Shown here one piece after another: positions 1 through 7,938 of a stretch of 15,393 bases of DNA. Position numbers and translations under genes: made by a program. The notes under the pieces are model-generated. The model did no database searches. It worked only from the letters and a program-made list of their open reading frames with translations, and was not told where the DNA came from. Positions within the stretch are counted from its first letter, which is position 1. Every line of letters begins with the position of its first letter. The DNA is from an uncultured Porphyromonadaceae bacterium (GTDB taxonomy: Bacteria; Bacteroidota; Bacteroidia; Bacteroidales; Muribaculaceae): positions 1 through 15,393 of the forward strand of contig URLF01000061.1 of NCBI GenBank assembly GCA_900548705.1. The letters run 5' to 3'.

Positions 1-60
1 CTGCTTTTCATGAAGTTGGACTCACTACTCTAGGGTTTAGCGGACAGTAATAATATAAAA

Positions 61-97
61 TCAAGCCGGAGTTGCTCCCTTGGAGTCTCCGGCTTGA
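61..97 (-). terminator. Hairpin terminator downstream of purA
   Basis: An 11-base perfect inverted repeat (TCAAGCCGGAG at 61-71 with its complement at 87-97) encloses a 15-base loop. Read on the minus strand it follows the purA stop codon by about 50 bases and is followed by a T-rich run (complement of 50-60), as expected for an intrinsic terminator. On the plus strand no T-run follows, so the minus orientation is preferred. Positions 1-60 show no gene that I can recognise. Confidence 0.75.
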
Positions 98-146
98 CCA
101 ATCATTGCTTATTGTGTATGGGGCGCAACAGCTGTGCTTTGTCAGC

Positions 147-1430
147 TCAGCGATTGCGTTCGATTGTCTGGGTACGGTCAGGACCAACCGACACGATTGT
201 AATCGGTGTGGCGAGTTCTTTTTCGAGGAATGCGATATATGCTTTGAACGCTTCGGGGAATTGCTCTTCCGAAGTAATGGATGTCATGTCGGTCTTCCAG
301 CCGGGAATGTCGACATAGACAGGTTCCACGCTTCCGGTCTCGATGGAGAAGGGGAAATCCCGAGTCTCCTTGCCATTGACCTTGTAAGCAACGCATGCGC
401 GGATGGTGTCGAATCCGTCAAGCACGTCGCTCTTCATCATAATCAGCTGGGTCACGCCGTTAATCATAATGGCGTAGCGGAGTGCCACAAGGTCAATCCA
501 GCCGCAACGACGTTCGCGGCCTGTCACCGCGCCGTATTCATGACCGAGGTCACGGATAGTCTTGCCGGTCTCGTCGAAAAGCTCTGTCGGGAAAGGACCG
601 GAACCTACGCGTGTGCAATAGGCCTTGAATATACCGAACACCTCACCGATCTTGTTGGGAGCGATACCGAGACCCGTACATGCGCCGGCACATACTGTGT
701 TGGAGGAGGTGACGAATGGATATGAACCGAAATCCACATCGAGCATTGTGCCCTGCGCTCCTTCGCAAAGAACCTTCTTCCCTTCTGCCAAAAGGTTGTT
801 GACAACAAATTCGGAGTCCACAATCTCGAAACCACGGAGATATTCCACCGCGTCGAGCCAAGCGGCTTCCATCTTGGCGAGAGCTTCACTGTCAGCGGGG
901 CAACCCATATCTGCAAGGCGTCGCAGATGGGCGTCGCGATGAGCCTCATATTTCTCTTTGGCGGTTGCGGGATTCTCGACATCGCCAAGTCGCAGGCCGT
1001 TACGGGAAATTTTGTCGGTGTAAGTCGGGCCTATGCCTTTTCCGGTCGTGCCGATTTTGGCTGCTCCCTTGGCTTTTTCACCTGCGGCATCGAGAAGGCG
1101 GTGGGTAGGCAGGATAAGATGAGCCTTGCGCGAGAGTTTCAGCACCTTCTTGAGGTTTACTCCGGAGGCTTCGAGAGCTTCAGCTTCCTCACGGAAAAGC
1201 ACCGGGTCGAGTACGACACCGTTGCCTATCAGATTTGTCTGTCCGGACTGGAAGATTCCTGACGGGATTGAACGGAGTACATATTTCTTGCCATCGAATT
1301 CAAGTGTGTGCCCGGCGTTGGGTCCTCCCTGAAAACGGGCGACAGCATCGTAACGGGGGGTCAACACGTCAACCACCTTTCCTTTTCCTTCGTCGCCCCA
1401 CTGGAGGCCGAGCAAAACGTCAACTTTCAT
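147..1430 (-). CDS. purA: Adenylosuccinate synthetase
   Basis: PurA joins IMP and aspartate using GTP to form adenylosuccinate, the first committed step from IMP to AMP, in the cytoplasm. The 427-residue product has the usual family length. It begins with the GTP-binding loop GLQWGDEGKGK (residues 8-18), with catalytic Asp13, and NAGH at 38-41 supplies catalytic His41. The IMP-binding stretch GTTGKGIGPTYTDK and the late GRERRCGW motif are intact. The ATG at 1430 fits the family N-terminus (MKVDVLLG). The gene lies 59 bases downstream of the fur-family gene on the same strand with no terminator or promoter that I can see between, so it is probably co-transcribed from the fur promoter. A hairpin ends the unit at 61-97. 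Nothing is missing or broken. Confidence 0.98.
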   Translation of the reverse strand: MKVDVLLGLQWGDEGKGKVVDVLTPRYDAVARFQGGPNAGHTLEFDGKKYVLRSIPSGIFQSGQTNLIGNGVVLDPVLFREEAEALEASGVNLKKVLKLSRKAHLILPTHRLLDAAGEKAKGAAKIGTTGKGIGPTYTDKISRNGLRLGDVENPATAKEKYEAHRDAHLRRLADMGCPADSEALAKMEAAWLDAVEYLRGFEIVDSEFVVNNLLAEGKKVLCEGAQGTMLDVDFGSYPFVTSSNTVCAGACTGLGIAPNKIGEVFGIFKAYCTRVGSGPFPTELFDETGKTIRDLGHEYGAVTGRERRCGWIDLVALRYAIMINGVTQLIMMKSDVLDGFDTIRACVAYKVNGKETRDFPFSIETGSVEPVYVDIPGWKTDMTSITSEEQFPEAFKAYIAFLEKELATPITIVSVGPDRTQTIERNR

Positions 1431-1489
1431 TCTGTCTTTCTTTTAGTTGGCCCGGCGAGAGTCTTTGACCGCGTCGCCACAGGCTCTGT

Positions 1490-1969
1490 CTATGATTGGT
1501 TTTTGTTTGTTTTGATTTTTAGTCGCCGACAGCGTCCGCAGGTGCCGTAGACATACAGCGCACAGCTGTCAGCTTTGAATCCGGCATATTTACGGCTGCA
1601 TAAGTCCGCAGTCAGCGCTGAATCGCGAACTTCCCGGACACGTCCGCAGACGGTGCATACCAGATGGAGGTGACTCTTGGAGACTCCCGGGAGGGAACGC
1701 TCGTATTGAGCCGGTTGGTTGCCGAACTGATGTCGCCTTACCAATCCGGCTTCGAGAAAAAGCTGCATTGTGGCGTACACTGTCGAACGGCTCACATGGT
1801 AACCCTCAAGCTCCATGGCTTCACAGAGGACATCGACGTAAAAGTGTTCCCCGGTCGAGAAAACCCTTTCGAGAAGGGCAAACCGCTCAGGGGTGCGCCT
1901 TAGCCCGTGAAGCTTGAGATGCCTCTCAAGTGTTTCCCGGGCTGCGGGTAGTAACTTTTCGTCTTTCAT
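1490..1969 (-). CDS. fur: Fur-family metal-dependent transcriptional regulator
   Basis: This is a small dimeric regulator of the Fur/PerR/Zur family. From the ATG at 1969 it has 159 residues. The N-terminal half carries the winged-helix region (LRRTPERFALLE, then VSRSTVYATMQLF as recognition helix). The C-terminal half has an HLHLVCTVCG segment and a second CxxC (CGRC), the usual structural zinc site. The frame extends upstream to a GTG at 1999, but that codon overlaps a good -7 promoter element (1999-2006), so transcription should begin inside the extension and the ATG at 1969 is preferred. The gene is divergent from ftsK and precedes purA. Iron, peroxide and zinc sensing (Fur, PerR, Zur) cannot be told apart from sequence, so the symbol is a family label. 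The basic tail KIKTNKNQS is probably flexible. Confidence 0.9.
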   Translation of the reverse strand: MKDEKLLPAARETLERHLKLHGLRRTPERFALLERVFSTGEHFYVDVLCEAMELEGYHVSRSTVYATMQLFLEAGLVRRHQFGNQPAQYERSLPGVSKSHLHLVCTVCGRVREVRDSALTADLCSRKYAGFKADSCALYVYGTCGRCRRLKIKTNKNQS

Positions 1970-1998
1970 TCGTAAGCCGGAATTTCTGTTCGCGTCCA

Positions 1999-2006
1999 CA
2001 AAGTTA
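1999..2006 (-). promoter_or_regulatory. Bacteroidetes -7 promoter element for fur-purA
   Basis: On the minus strand this reads TAACTTTG, an exact match to the Bacteroidetes -7 consensus TAnnTTTG. It lies 30 bases upstream of the fur ATG at 1969. No clear -33 TTTG is present at the expected spacing. It argues against the GTG start at 1999, which it overlaps. Confidence 0.55.
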
Positions 2007-2109
2007 CGCTTTATCCGCCGAATATGAAAATAAATCTCCGAGATGTTGAGTGGGTCGGATGGTCTTTTTATGTTTTTTGCATAAAGTTGCCCGCAACATC
2101 ATTTTTCGA

Positions 2110-2140
2110 TTGGTATTGTTGGGGAAATTATGTAAATTTG
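2110..2140 (+). promoter_or_regulatory. Promoter of the ftsK-lolA-trxB unit
   Basis: The -7 element TAAATTTG at 2133-2140 matches TAnnTTTG exactly. A TTG at 2110-2112 lies 20 bases upstream, the usual spacing for the -33 element. Transcription would start near 2147, giving a leader of about 25 bases before the ftsK ATG. The -7 box lies within a perfect inverted repeat (2132-2151), a possible operator. Confidence 0.65.
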
Positions 2141-2151
2141 CATCAATTTAC
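2132..2151. promoter_or_regulatory. Inverted repeat overlapping the ftsK -7 box (possible operator)
   Basis: GTAAATT at 2132-2138 and AATTTAC at 2145-2151 form a perfect 7-6-7 inverted repeat covering the -7 element and the likely start of transcription. A protein bound here would block polymerase. The divergent gene encodes a Fur-family regulator, a natural candidate, although the arm spacing does not match a canonical Fur or PerR box. Chance occurrence in A+T-rich promoter DNA is possible. Confidence 0.35.
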
Positions 2152-2171
2152 CCCCTTAGAAACAGACTTGA

Positions 2172-5100
2172 ATGGATACATATAACTACTCTCCCAATGG
2201 AATCGACTATGATCCCGACCTTCTATATGGCGGTGCGGCCGATTCCGCGCCCCGTCGCAAGCCGACACCGCCCCGCGACAGCGACCGCTCTCCCTCCCGA
2301 CCCGACACGCGGCGTCAGGCAAGGAGTCCGTATGAAGACACTTCCCGCGAACCGGCTTCCCGCCCGAGGCGCAGAAGCGGATATGACTCTGTAGCCCAGC
2401 GTGAGGAGATTTCCGAACGGGACCGTCAGCGGCGTAGCCGAGAGTATGACCGTCGGGAGGAGTCGGCACGCCAGCGGGAAAAAGCCGAAAAGATTCGCCG
2501 TGAGGAAATCGCGGCTGAGAAAGCGGCTCAGCGCAGGATACGCGATGCGGAAAGGGCTGCGGAAAAGGCCCGCAAAGCGGCTGACCGGGAAGCGGCCAGA
2601 GCCGACCGCAGGCCGTTCTCAGAAACCGGATTCGTGAAATTTTTCAAGGACAAGAGGACTCACGCCTTTTTCGGAGTGGTCTTGATATGCGTTGCGGTCT
2701 ATCTCCTGGTGGCCGCGTTGTCCTTTATGCGTACCGGCCCTGATGACCAGAGCGCGGTCAGCAGCCTTTCCCTCTCCCAGATGTCGGCATCTCCCGGACA
2801 GGTTGAGAACAGCGGCGGACCGGTCGGAGCTGTGGTCGCCCAGATGATATTCGCTCAAGGTCTTGGGTTGGGTTCATTGACCGCCATCATCTATCTGGTG
2901 TTGCTCGGTTTGGGATTGATGGGCATAAAGAAATGTAACTTTTGGTCGGTGACTTTCAAGTCGTTGCTTGTCGCCGTGGCTGTCTCGGTGGTGGCCGGGT
3001 TCTTTGCCCTTTGGGCCGGCTCGGATTTCCTTTTCGGTGGAGTCCATGGCCAATGGCTCAACCAGCTGCTTGTGGCCAATGTCGACTGGACAGGAGCGGC
3101 ACTGGTGTCGGTGGTTCTTGTGGCCGCAGTCATTTACTTGTATCTGAACGATTTCATAACACTTTATAACCGCTATAAGGCTCTCCAGAAGGCCCGTCGC
3201 GAGAAAGCAGAGCAAATCCGTCTTGAACGGGAGGAGGCTCAGGCCAAAGTGATGGCAGCCATGAAGGAGGATGAGGATTTCCGTGAAACTGAAAATATGA
3301 CCGGAGAATCTGCCGAGCCAGCGGATTCCGACTCCCATGATGAGCGGCGCGAAGCTGTTTCAGCCGGATTTGGTGAATATGTCGATGACACCAATGATGA
3401 GTATGCTCTCGGGGATGGGGAGAACATCCAAATCCTACCCGAGGAGAATCAGGATGTAGAGAGCCTATCCGGCATCCATAATTCTGCTGAAGAGGAAAAA
3501 GAGTCTCAACCTTCCTATGAGGCGCACGCTGAAGTGACTACGCCGGTTGCCGAGACCTTGGCGGTACTGCCTCGTGAGATGGCTCCGGCTGTGACCGACA
3601 ACGATTCCGAGACCGATGCGCCCGTTGCTTCAGTGGAGACAACCCCGGAAGCAAAACCTGAAGATGAAGAGAACGCAGGCCCCTCCTTCGATGTGGTCGC
3701 AAACACGATTGAATCGGCTGATCCGTCCCGTGTCGGAGCTGACACCCTCTATGACCCTACCGCCGAATTGTCTCACTACAAGCGTCCCGGAATTGACCTT
3801 CTCAATGAAGTCAAGCAGTCGGGCGAGAATTACGACATCCTTGAACAGGAAGCCAACAAGGAGCGTATCATCAGGGCTTTGGGTCAGTTTGACATCCAGA
3901 TTTCCAAGATAGAAGCCACGGTAGGCCCTACTGTAACATTGTATGAGATTGTGCCTGCCGAAGGCACTCGAATCGCCAAAATAAAACGTCTGGAAGATGA
4001 TATCGCGATGACCCTTTCCGCAAAAGGAATCCGAATCATCGCCCCTATCCCCGGCAAGGGTACTATCGGTATAGAAGTCCCCAACCATGACGCACAGACA
4101 GTCTCCATCCATTCCATCCTCTCCTCGAAAGCTTTCCAGGAGACGGAGTATGAGCTGCCGATGGCGATGGGTGCCACAATCTCGAACGATGTTTATATCG
4201 CCGACCTGGCTGCAATGCCCCATATCCTTGTGGCGGGTGCTACCGGTCAGGGTAAGTCGGTAGGTTTGAATACCATCATCGCCTCTTTGCTCTACAAAAA
4301 GCATCCGGCGGAATTGAAATTTGTCCTGATTGACCCCAAACGAGTGGAGTTCAGCCTTTACAATGCCCTTGAACGCCACTTCCTGGCGAAGCTCCCCGAT
4401 GAGGAAGAGGCCATCGTGACGAATATGGATAATGTGGTCAAGACGCTCAATTCTCTCTGTGTCGAGATGGAGCGTCGTTACGACCTGCTGAAAGATGCCC
4501 ATGTGGTCAAAATCACCAAATACAACGAGCTTTTCATCCAGAAAAAGCTCAATCCAGAAAAGGGCCACAGGTATCTTCCCTACATAGTCATCATAGTCGA
4601 TGAGTTCGCCGACCTGATAATGGTGGCCGGGAAGCAGGTGGAAACCCCGATTGCCCGAATCGCCCAGATGGCGCGTGCGGTCGGTATGCATATGATTATC
4701 GCGACCCAGCGACCCTCGACCAATGTCATAACCGGCCTTATCAAGGCGAACTTCCCCGGACGAGTGGCGTTCAGGGTTTCCCAGATGGTTGACTCCAAGA
4801 CCATTCTTGACCGCCCGGGAGCAAACCAGTTGATAGGCCGGGGAGATATGCTGTTCTCCCACAACGGCTCGATAGACCGTGTGCAGTGCGCGTATATCGA
4901 CACCAAGGAGGTGCATCGTATCTGTGATTTCATAGACCAGCAGGCCGGTTACGAACATGCGTATTATCTGCCTGAACCGATGATGGATGAGAGCGAGGGG
5001 CCTATCGGAGCCGGTTCCGGCAGTCTTGCCGACAGAGACCCCCTGTTTGAGGAGGCCGCGCAGATTATAGTGCAGACCGGTGTGGCTTCAACTTCTTCGC

Positions 5101-5261
5101 TCCAGCGACGTTATTCTATTGGATATAATCGTGCGGGTAAGATAATGGACCAGCTCGAAGCCGCCGGAATCGTAGGCCCCGCTACCGGAGGCAAGGCGCG
5201 AAGCGTGCTGATTGATGCCATGCAGCTTGGGAGCGTCATAAAACTGCGTGACGACGATTAA
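2172..5261 (+). CDS. ftsK: DNA translocase FtsK
   Basis: FtsK is a septum-anchored, ATP-driven DNA pump that clears and aligns chromosome termini at division. The product has 1029 residues. Residues 1-155 are a hydrophilic, strongly charged region, with an Arg/Glu/Ala-rich probable coiled coil at about 75-148. Four or so membrane segments follow at about 164-186, 216-250, 262-281 and 308-325. A second charged helix (335-367) leads into an acidic linker to about 505. The motor follows, with Walker A GATGQGKS at 689-696, Walker B VIIVDEFADL around 806-815 (Asp810, Glu811) and the ATQRPS sensor region at 844-849. The C-terminal gamma winged helix (about 955-1015) reads KOPS-type sequences and contacts XerD in other bacteria. 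The N-terminal extension makes it longer than the roughly 800-residue Bacteroides proteins I recall. It heads an apparent operon with lolA and trxB. Confidence 0.97.
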   Translation: MDTYNYSPNGIDYDPDLLYGGAADSAPRRKPTPPRDSDRSPSRPDTRRQARSPYEDTSREPASRPRRRSGYDSVAQREEISERDRQRRSREYDRREESARQREKAEKIRREEIAAEKAAQRRIRDAERAAEKARKAADREAARADRRPFSETGFVKFFKDKRTHAFFGVVLICVAVYLLVAALSFMRTGPDDQSAVSSLSLSQMSASPGQVENSGGPVGAVVAQMIFAQGLGLGSLTAIIYLVLLGLGLMGIKKCNFWSVTFKSLLVAVAVSVVAGFFALWAGSDFLFGGVHGQWLNQLLVANVDWTGAALVSVVLVAAVIYLYLNDFITLYNRYKALQKARREKAEQIRLEREEAQAKVMAAMKEDEDFRETENMTGESAEPADSDSHDERREAVSAGFGEYVDDTNDEYALGDGENIQILPEENQDVESLSGIHNSAEEEKESQPSYEAHAEVTTPVAETLAVLPREMAPAVTDNDSETDAPVASVETTPEAKPEDEENAGPSFDVVANTIESADPSRVGADTLYDPTAELSHYKRPGIDLLNEVKQSGENYDILEQEANKERIIRALGQFDIQISKIEATVGPTVTLYEIVPAEGTRIAKIKRLEDDIAMTLSAKGIRIIAPIPGKGTIGIEVPNHDAQTVSIHSILSSKAFQETEYELPMAMGATISNDVYIADLAAMPHILVAGATGQGKSVGLNTIIASLLYKKHPAELKFVLIDPKRVEFSLYNALERHFLAKLPDEEEAIVTNMDNVVKTLNSLCVEMERRYDLLKDAHVVKITKYNELFIQKKLNPEKGHRYLPYIVIIVDEFADLIMVAGKQVETPIARIAQMARAVGMHMIIATQRPSTNVITGLIKANFPGRVAFRVSQMVDSKTILDRPGANQLIGRGDMLFSHNGSIDRVQCAYIDTKEVHRICDFIDQQAGYEHAYYLPEPMMDESEGPIGAGSGSLADRDPLFEEAAQIIVQTGVASTSSLQRRYSIGYNRAGKIMDQLEAAGIVGPATGGKARSVLIDAMQLGSVIKLRDDD

Positions 5262-5290
5262 TATTCCGTTTTGACAGGGACTTCAAATTT

Positions 5291-5926
5291 ATGAGTAAAA
5301 GATTGACAAATATCCGAATCCTCTGGATGGTGATACTGACTGCTCTGATATCTTTTCAGGGATTGTCGGCAGCCCAGCCTTCCGCCCAGTCGTCGCTCGA
5401 CAAGATGGTGGCCGCGATGAAGCGTCATCCATCCATGGATATAGTTTTCACGGTATGGAACAATGGTAACTCCTCGACAGGCTCAATGATTGTCTCCGGG
5501 AAGAATTTCCATCTTTCCACACCTGAGATGAAAGTCTGGTATGACGGAAAGACCCAATGGAGTTATGCGCCGTCCGCAGGTGAAGTCAATGTCACCACAC
5601 CGACGGCTGACGAACTGACACAGACTAATCCCCTCTCGATTCTCGCGAGTGTCGGTAAGAACTTCACCTGCCGCAGGCTGAAAGCTCCCGCAGGGAAGGA
5701 ACGGATTGAACTCATCCCGAAGAAAAAGACATCTGATTTCGCTTCGGCAATCGTCACATTGACCGCATCGACATCCCTGCCAGCGGAGATTGTCGTGAAG
5801 GATGCCAAAGGGAAATCAACAATAGTGAAGATTTCCAAAATCACCGGCACCAAGGCCAAGCCTGCGAGCCAGTTCAAGTTTAATCCGGCGGCTTATCCCG
5901 GCGTCGAGATTGTAGACTTGAGATGA
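5291..5926 (+). CDS. lolA: LolA-like periplasmic outer-membrane lipoprotein carrier
   Basis: LolA-type proteins shuttle lipoproteins across the periplasm from the LolCDE complex to the outer membrane. The 211-residue product has a signal peptide: a basic start (MSKRLTNIR), a hydrophobic core, then probable cleavage near residue 28 after SAA. The mature part shows the LolA pattern of alternating beta strands, including a WYDGKTQWSYAP segment and TNPLSIL, and ends near the usual family length. It starts 29 bases after the ftsK stop and 42 bases before trxB, and I see no promoter in either gap, so it should be transcribed with them. I remember this gene order as recurring in Bacteroidales. Bacteroidetes generally lack a recognisable LolB, so the acceptor step may differ from Escherichia coli. 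Identification rests on pattern, not on a search. Confidence 0.85.
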   Translation: MSKRLTNIRILWMVILTALISFQGLSAAQPSAQSSLDKMVAAMKRHPSMDIVFTVWNNGNSSTGSMIVSGKNFHLSTPEMKVWYDGKTQWSYAPSAGEVNVTTPTADELTQTNPLSILASVGKNFTCRRLKAPAGKERIELIPKKKTSDFASAIVTLTASTSLPAEIVVKDAKGKSTIVKISKITGTKAKPASQFKFNPAAYPGVEIVDLR

Positions 5927-5968
5927 GGAATCGGATGATACAGCTTATTGAAAAAAACAGTATGACTT

Positions 5969-6907
5969 ATGAGTGAAATGATATCAAATTGCGTAATCAT
6001 AGGTGGAGGCCCCGCAGGATATACTGCCGCCGTCTATGCCTCCCGGGCCAACCTCTCCCCTATTCTGTTTGAAGGAATGCAACCCGGAGGACAGCTGACC
6101 ACCACCACGGAAGTCGAAAATTTCCCCGGTTTCCCCGGAGGAATCCAAGGGTCCGAGCTTGTGGCGGAAATGAGGAAACAGGCGGAGAAATTCGGGGCGC
6201 AGATTATCACCGAAACCATTACATCGGTGGATTTCTCTCACCGACCGTTCAGTCTCACCCTCGCCGACGGCCGTGAGGTCAAAGCTCAGACCGTTATAAT
6301 CGCCACCGGTGCGTCGGCCCGTTATCTCGGCATCCCTGATGAACAGAAATATCTCGGTCTCGGGGTCTCGGCTTGCGCCACCTGCGATGGGTTCTTCTAT
6401 CGTAAAAAGAGAGTCGCGGTGGTAGGGGGCGGAGATACCGCATGTGAGGAAGCTCTGTATCTCTCCGGTCTGGCATCCAAAGTTTACCTTATTGTAAGAA
6501 AGAATTTCCTAAGAGCCTCCCAGGTGATGCAAAATCGTCTGAAGGAACGCGAGAATATTGAGATTCTTTTCAACTGTAACACAGTCGGGCTGTTTGGCGA
6601 CGAGGTGCTGGAAGGAGCGCATATTGTCGAAAACAAAGGTCTGGAGAATGAACGCCATTTTGACATCGATATTGACGGGTTCTTCCTGGCCATCGGTCAT
6701 ACACCTAACACCACCCTTTTCCGTGACCAGCTTGAACTGAATCCTGAGGGTTATATCACTGTGGATTCCCCCACCACACGCACTTCTGTCGAAGGGGTGT
6801 TTGCCGCAGGCGATGTGGCAGACCCGATATATCAGCAGGCCATCAATGCCGCCGGGTCGGGCTGCAGGGCCGCCCTCGATGCCGAGCGGTTCCTGACAAA
6901 CCTATGA
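5969..6907 (+). CDS. trxB: Thioredoxin-disulfide reductase
   Basis: TrxB passes electrons from NADPH through FAD and a redox-active disulfide to thioredoxin. The 312-residue product has the low-molecular-weight reductase layout: FAD-binding GGGPAG at 12-17, active-site Cys136-Ala-Thr-Cys139, nucleotide-binding GGGDTA at 153-158, and the C-terminal FAD contact AAGDVAD near 279-285. The HRRxxxR motif that binds the NADPH 2'-phosphate in E. coli is VRKNFLR here. It keeps an Arg and a Lys but not the His, and I recall this variant from Bacteroides reductases, so it is probably lineage-typical. The gene is the last of the ftsK-lolA-trxB unit, and a long hairpin (6949-6994) follows it. The ATG at 5969 directly precedes the FAD domain, as expected. 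Confidence 0.96.
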   Translation: MSEMISNCVIIGGGPAGYTAAVYASRANLSPILFEGMQPGGQLTTTTEVENFPGFPGGIQGSELVAEMRKQAEKFGAQIITETITSVDFSHRPFSLTLADGREVKAQTVIIATGASARYLGIPDEQKYLGLGVSACATCDGFFYRKKRVAVVGGGDTACEEALYLSGLASKVYLIVRKNFLRASQVMQNRLKERENIEILFNCNTVGLFGDEVLEGAHIVENKGLENERHFDIDIDGFFLAIGHTPNTTLFRDQLELNPEGYITVDSPTTRTSVEGVFAAGDVADPIYQQAINAAGSGCRAALDAERFLTNL

Positions 6908-6948
6908 TACCGGAATCATAGATTCATATAATACCGAATCCCCATATT

Positions 6949-6994
6949 ATATCTCCCATTATGCCGCAAGTTTTAGTCGCGTAATGGGAGATAT
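6949..6994 (+). terminator. Long hairpin after trxB, probable terminator
   Basis: Arms at 6949-6963 and 6980-6994 pair over 15 positions (14 Watson-Crick and one G-T) around a 16-base loop. The core is ATATCTCCCATTA with its exact complement. It starts 42 bases after the trxB stop. No strong T-run follows, so termination is likely but not certain. It is the main structure in the roughly 245-base gap before the next gene. Confidence 0.55.
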
Positions 6995-6998
6995 TGCG

Positions 6999-7030
6999 TT
7001 TGTTGCCATATTTTCTACATTTTTATTTTG
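6999..7030 (+). promoter_or_regulatory. Candidate promoter of the YqgE-family gene
   Basis: TTTG at 6999-7002 and TTATTTTG at 7023-7030 (one mismatch to TAnnTTTG) are separated by 20 bases, the normal Bacteroidetes spacing. This would give a leader of about 115 bases before 7153. The match is imperfect and the region is T-rich, so the call is tentative. Apart from this and the hairpin, I see nothing convincing between 6908 and 7152. Confidence 0.35.
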
Positions 7031-7152
7031 ATTTCCATTAAAATATTTGTTTCTAACATAAAATAATGGTAACTTCGCCATTGAGATGGATTCCGGTCAG
7101 AATCTGTTGGCTGAAATCCTTCTTGACGTGAAATGTAATATTACTATAAGTC

Positions 7153-7767
7153 ATGGAGATCGATATGCCAAATCTGGATTCCTCCATTTTCAAGATCAAC
7201 CTTCCGACGGGTAAGCCCGCAGTGGGTTCATTGCTTGTCGCGGAGCCGTTTCTGCGTGAGGAATATTTCAATCACGGGGTCATATCGCTTGTCGAATATG
7301 AGCGAGGTAAATCTGCTATGGGGCTTGTGCTGAACAAGGCCACCGGCTACACCCTTGGGGAAGCAATCGAAGGGATACAGGATGAGGTGGATATCCCTAT
7401 TTATTGCGGAGGGCCATTGTCTTGTGACCGGTTGTTTTATCTCCATTCGCTCGGGAATGAATTCCGTGGCGCGAGAAAGATAGCGGATGACCTGTATATT
7501 GGCGGGGATTTCAAGCAGGTGAAAAATTATGTCAATATGGGGCTTGAGACTGAGGGGAAGATGAGATTTTTTGTCGGTTACAGTGGCTGGGATCCCATGC
7601 AACTTGAGGATGAAATCACGAAGCATGTATGGGCTGTCGCACCCAAGCCGGCCAATAGCGAGATTTTCCGCGAGGATGGAGATTCATTCTGGTACAGGAT
7701 AGTCAAGCTGCTTGGCAAACCATACCGTAACTGGTTGTATCATCCGGTAAATCCCCAATACAACTGA
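7153..7767 (+). CDS. YqgE/AlgH family protein (DUF179)
   Basis: The 204-residue product belongs to the YqgE/AlgH family, cytoplasmic proteins of unclear function. The founding name comes from an alginate regulation locus in Pseudomonas, which does not establish a role here. Family features visible are an early PAVGSLLVAEPFL block, then HGVISLVEYERGKSAMGLVLNKATG, then the IYCGGPLSCDRLFYLHSLG segment typical of the family centre. A late GYSGWDPMQLEDEI block is followed by the tryptophan-containing WAVAPK. No signal peptide or membrane segment is present. A second ATG at 7165 could also serve as start and would remove four residues. It appears to be a single-gene unit, with a hairpin before it (6949-6994) and a terminator directly after its stop codon (7772-7797). 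Confidence 0.9.
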   Translation: MEIDMPNLDSSIFKINLPTGKPAVGSLLVAEPFLREEYFNHGVISLVEYERGKSAMGLVLNKATGYTLGEAIEGIQDEVDIPIYCGGPLSCDRLFYLHSLGNEFRGARKIADDLYIGGDFKQVKNYVNMGLETEGKMRFFVGYSGWDPMQLEDEITKHVWAVAPKPANSEIFREDGDSFWYRIVKLLGKPYRNWLYHPVNPQYN

Positions 7768-7771
7768 TATG

Positions 7772-7797
7772 ATGGCGTGGACTGGTTTCCACGCCAT
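7772..7797 (+). terminator. Terminator of the YqgE-family gene
   Basis: ATGGCGTGGA at 7772-7781 and its exact complement at 7788-7797 enclose a 6-base loop and are followed by TTTATATT. It begins four bases after the stop codon at 7765-7767, a classical position for an intrinsic terminator. Confidence 0.8.
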
Positions 7798-7877
7798 TTA
7801 TATTGCCCTATATACCGTCAAACATAATTGTCATAATTATTACGGCTGGGGGGGAATGGAATTCGGATAAAAAACAG

Positions 7878-7885
7878 TAACTTTG
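7878..7885 (+). promoter_or_regulatory. -7 promoter element of the DUF4301 gene
   Basis: TAACTTTG matches TAnnTTTG exactly and lies 53 bases upstream of the ATG at 7939, after the preceding terminator. No TTTG is seen about 20 bases upstream. Instead a run of seven G residues (7848-7854) lies just upstream of the -33 position. Confidence 0.5.
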
Positions 7886-7938
7886 TGGAAAACTAATCAC
7901 GATAAATCACATAACGAATCTAACCCACATACACAGAC

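Noticed and set aside
72..725. 217-codon open frame on the plus strand antisense to purA
   Set aside because: It begins within the purA terminator and covers conserved purA sequence; the translation has no family features. I treat it as a shadow.
2042..2100. Inverted pieces GATGTTG (2042-2048) and CAACATC (2094-2100), and GTTGC-CC-GCAAC (2086-2097), between fur and ftsK
   Set aside because: The arms are short or far apart and do not coincide with either promoter element; I found no stronger reason to call an operator.
3630..4958. 442-codon open frame on the minus strand inside ftsK
   Set aside because: It lies wholly antisense to the conserved FtsK motor and shows no recognisable motif, signal or membrane pattern. 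Its length is explained by codon bias of the sense gene.
6143..6600. Loss of the His in the TrxB HRRxxxR motif as a sign of altered cofactor
   Set aside because: I recall the same VRK form in Bacteroides thioredoxin reductases, and positive charges remain, so it is probably lineage-typical.
7135..7144. Palindrome GTAATATTAC just upstream of the YqgE-family start
   Set aside because: Ten bases of A+T-rich palindrome are likely by chance, and no promoter element lies beside it.
7053..7271. 72-codon minus-strand open frame covering the gap before the YqgE-family gene
   Set aside because: Half of it is antisense to the YqgE-family gene and the rest has no start signal or known motif. A decayed gene remnant is possible but I cannot support it.
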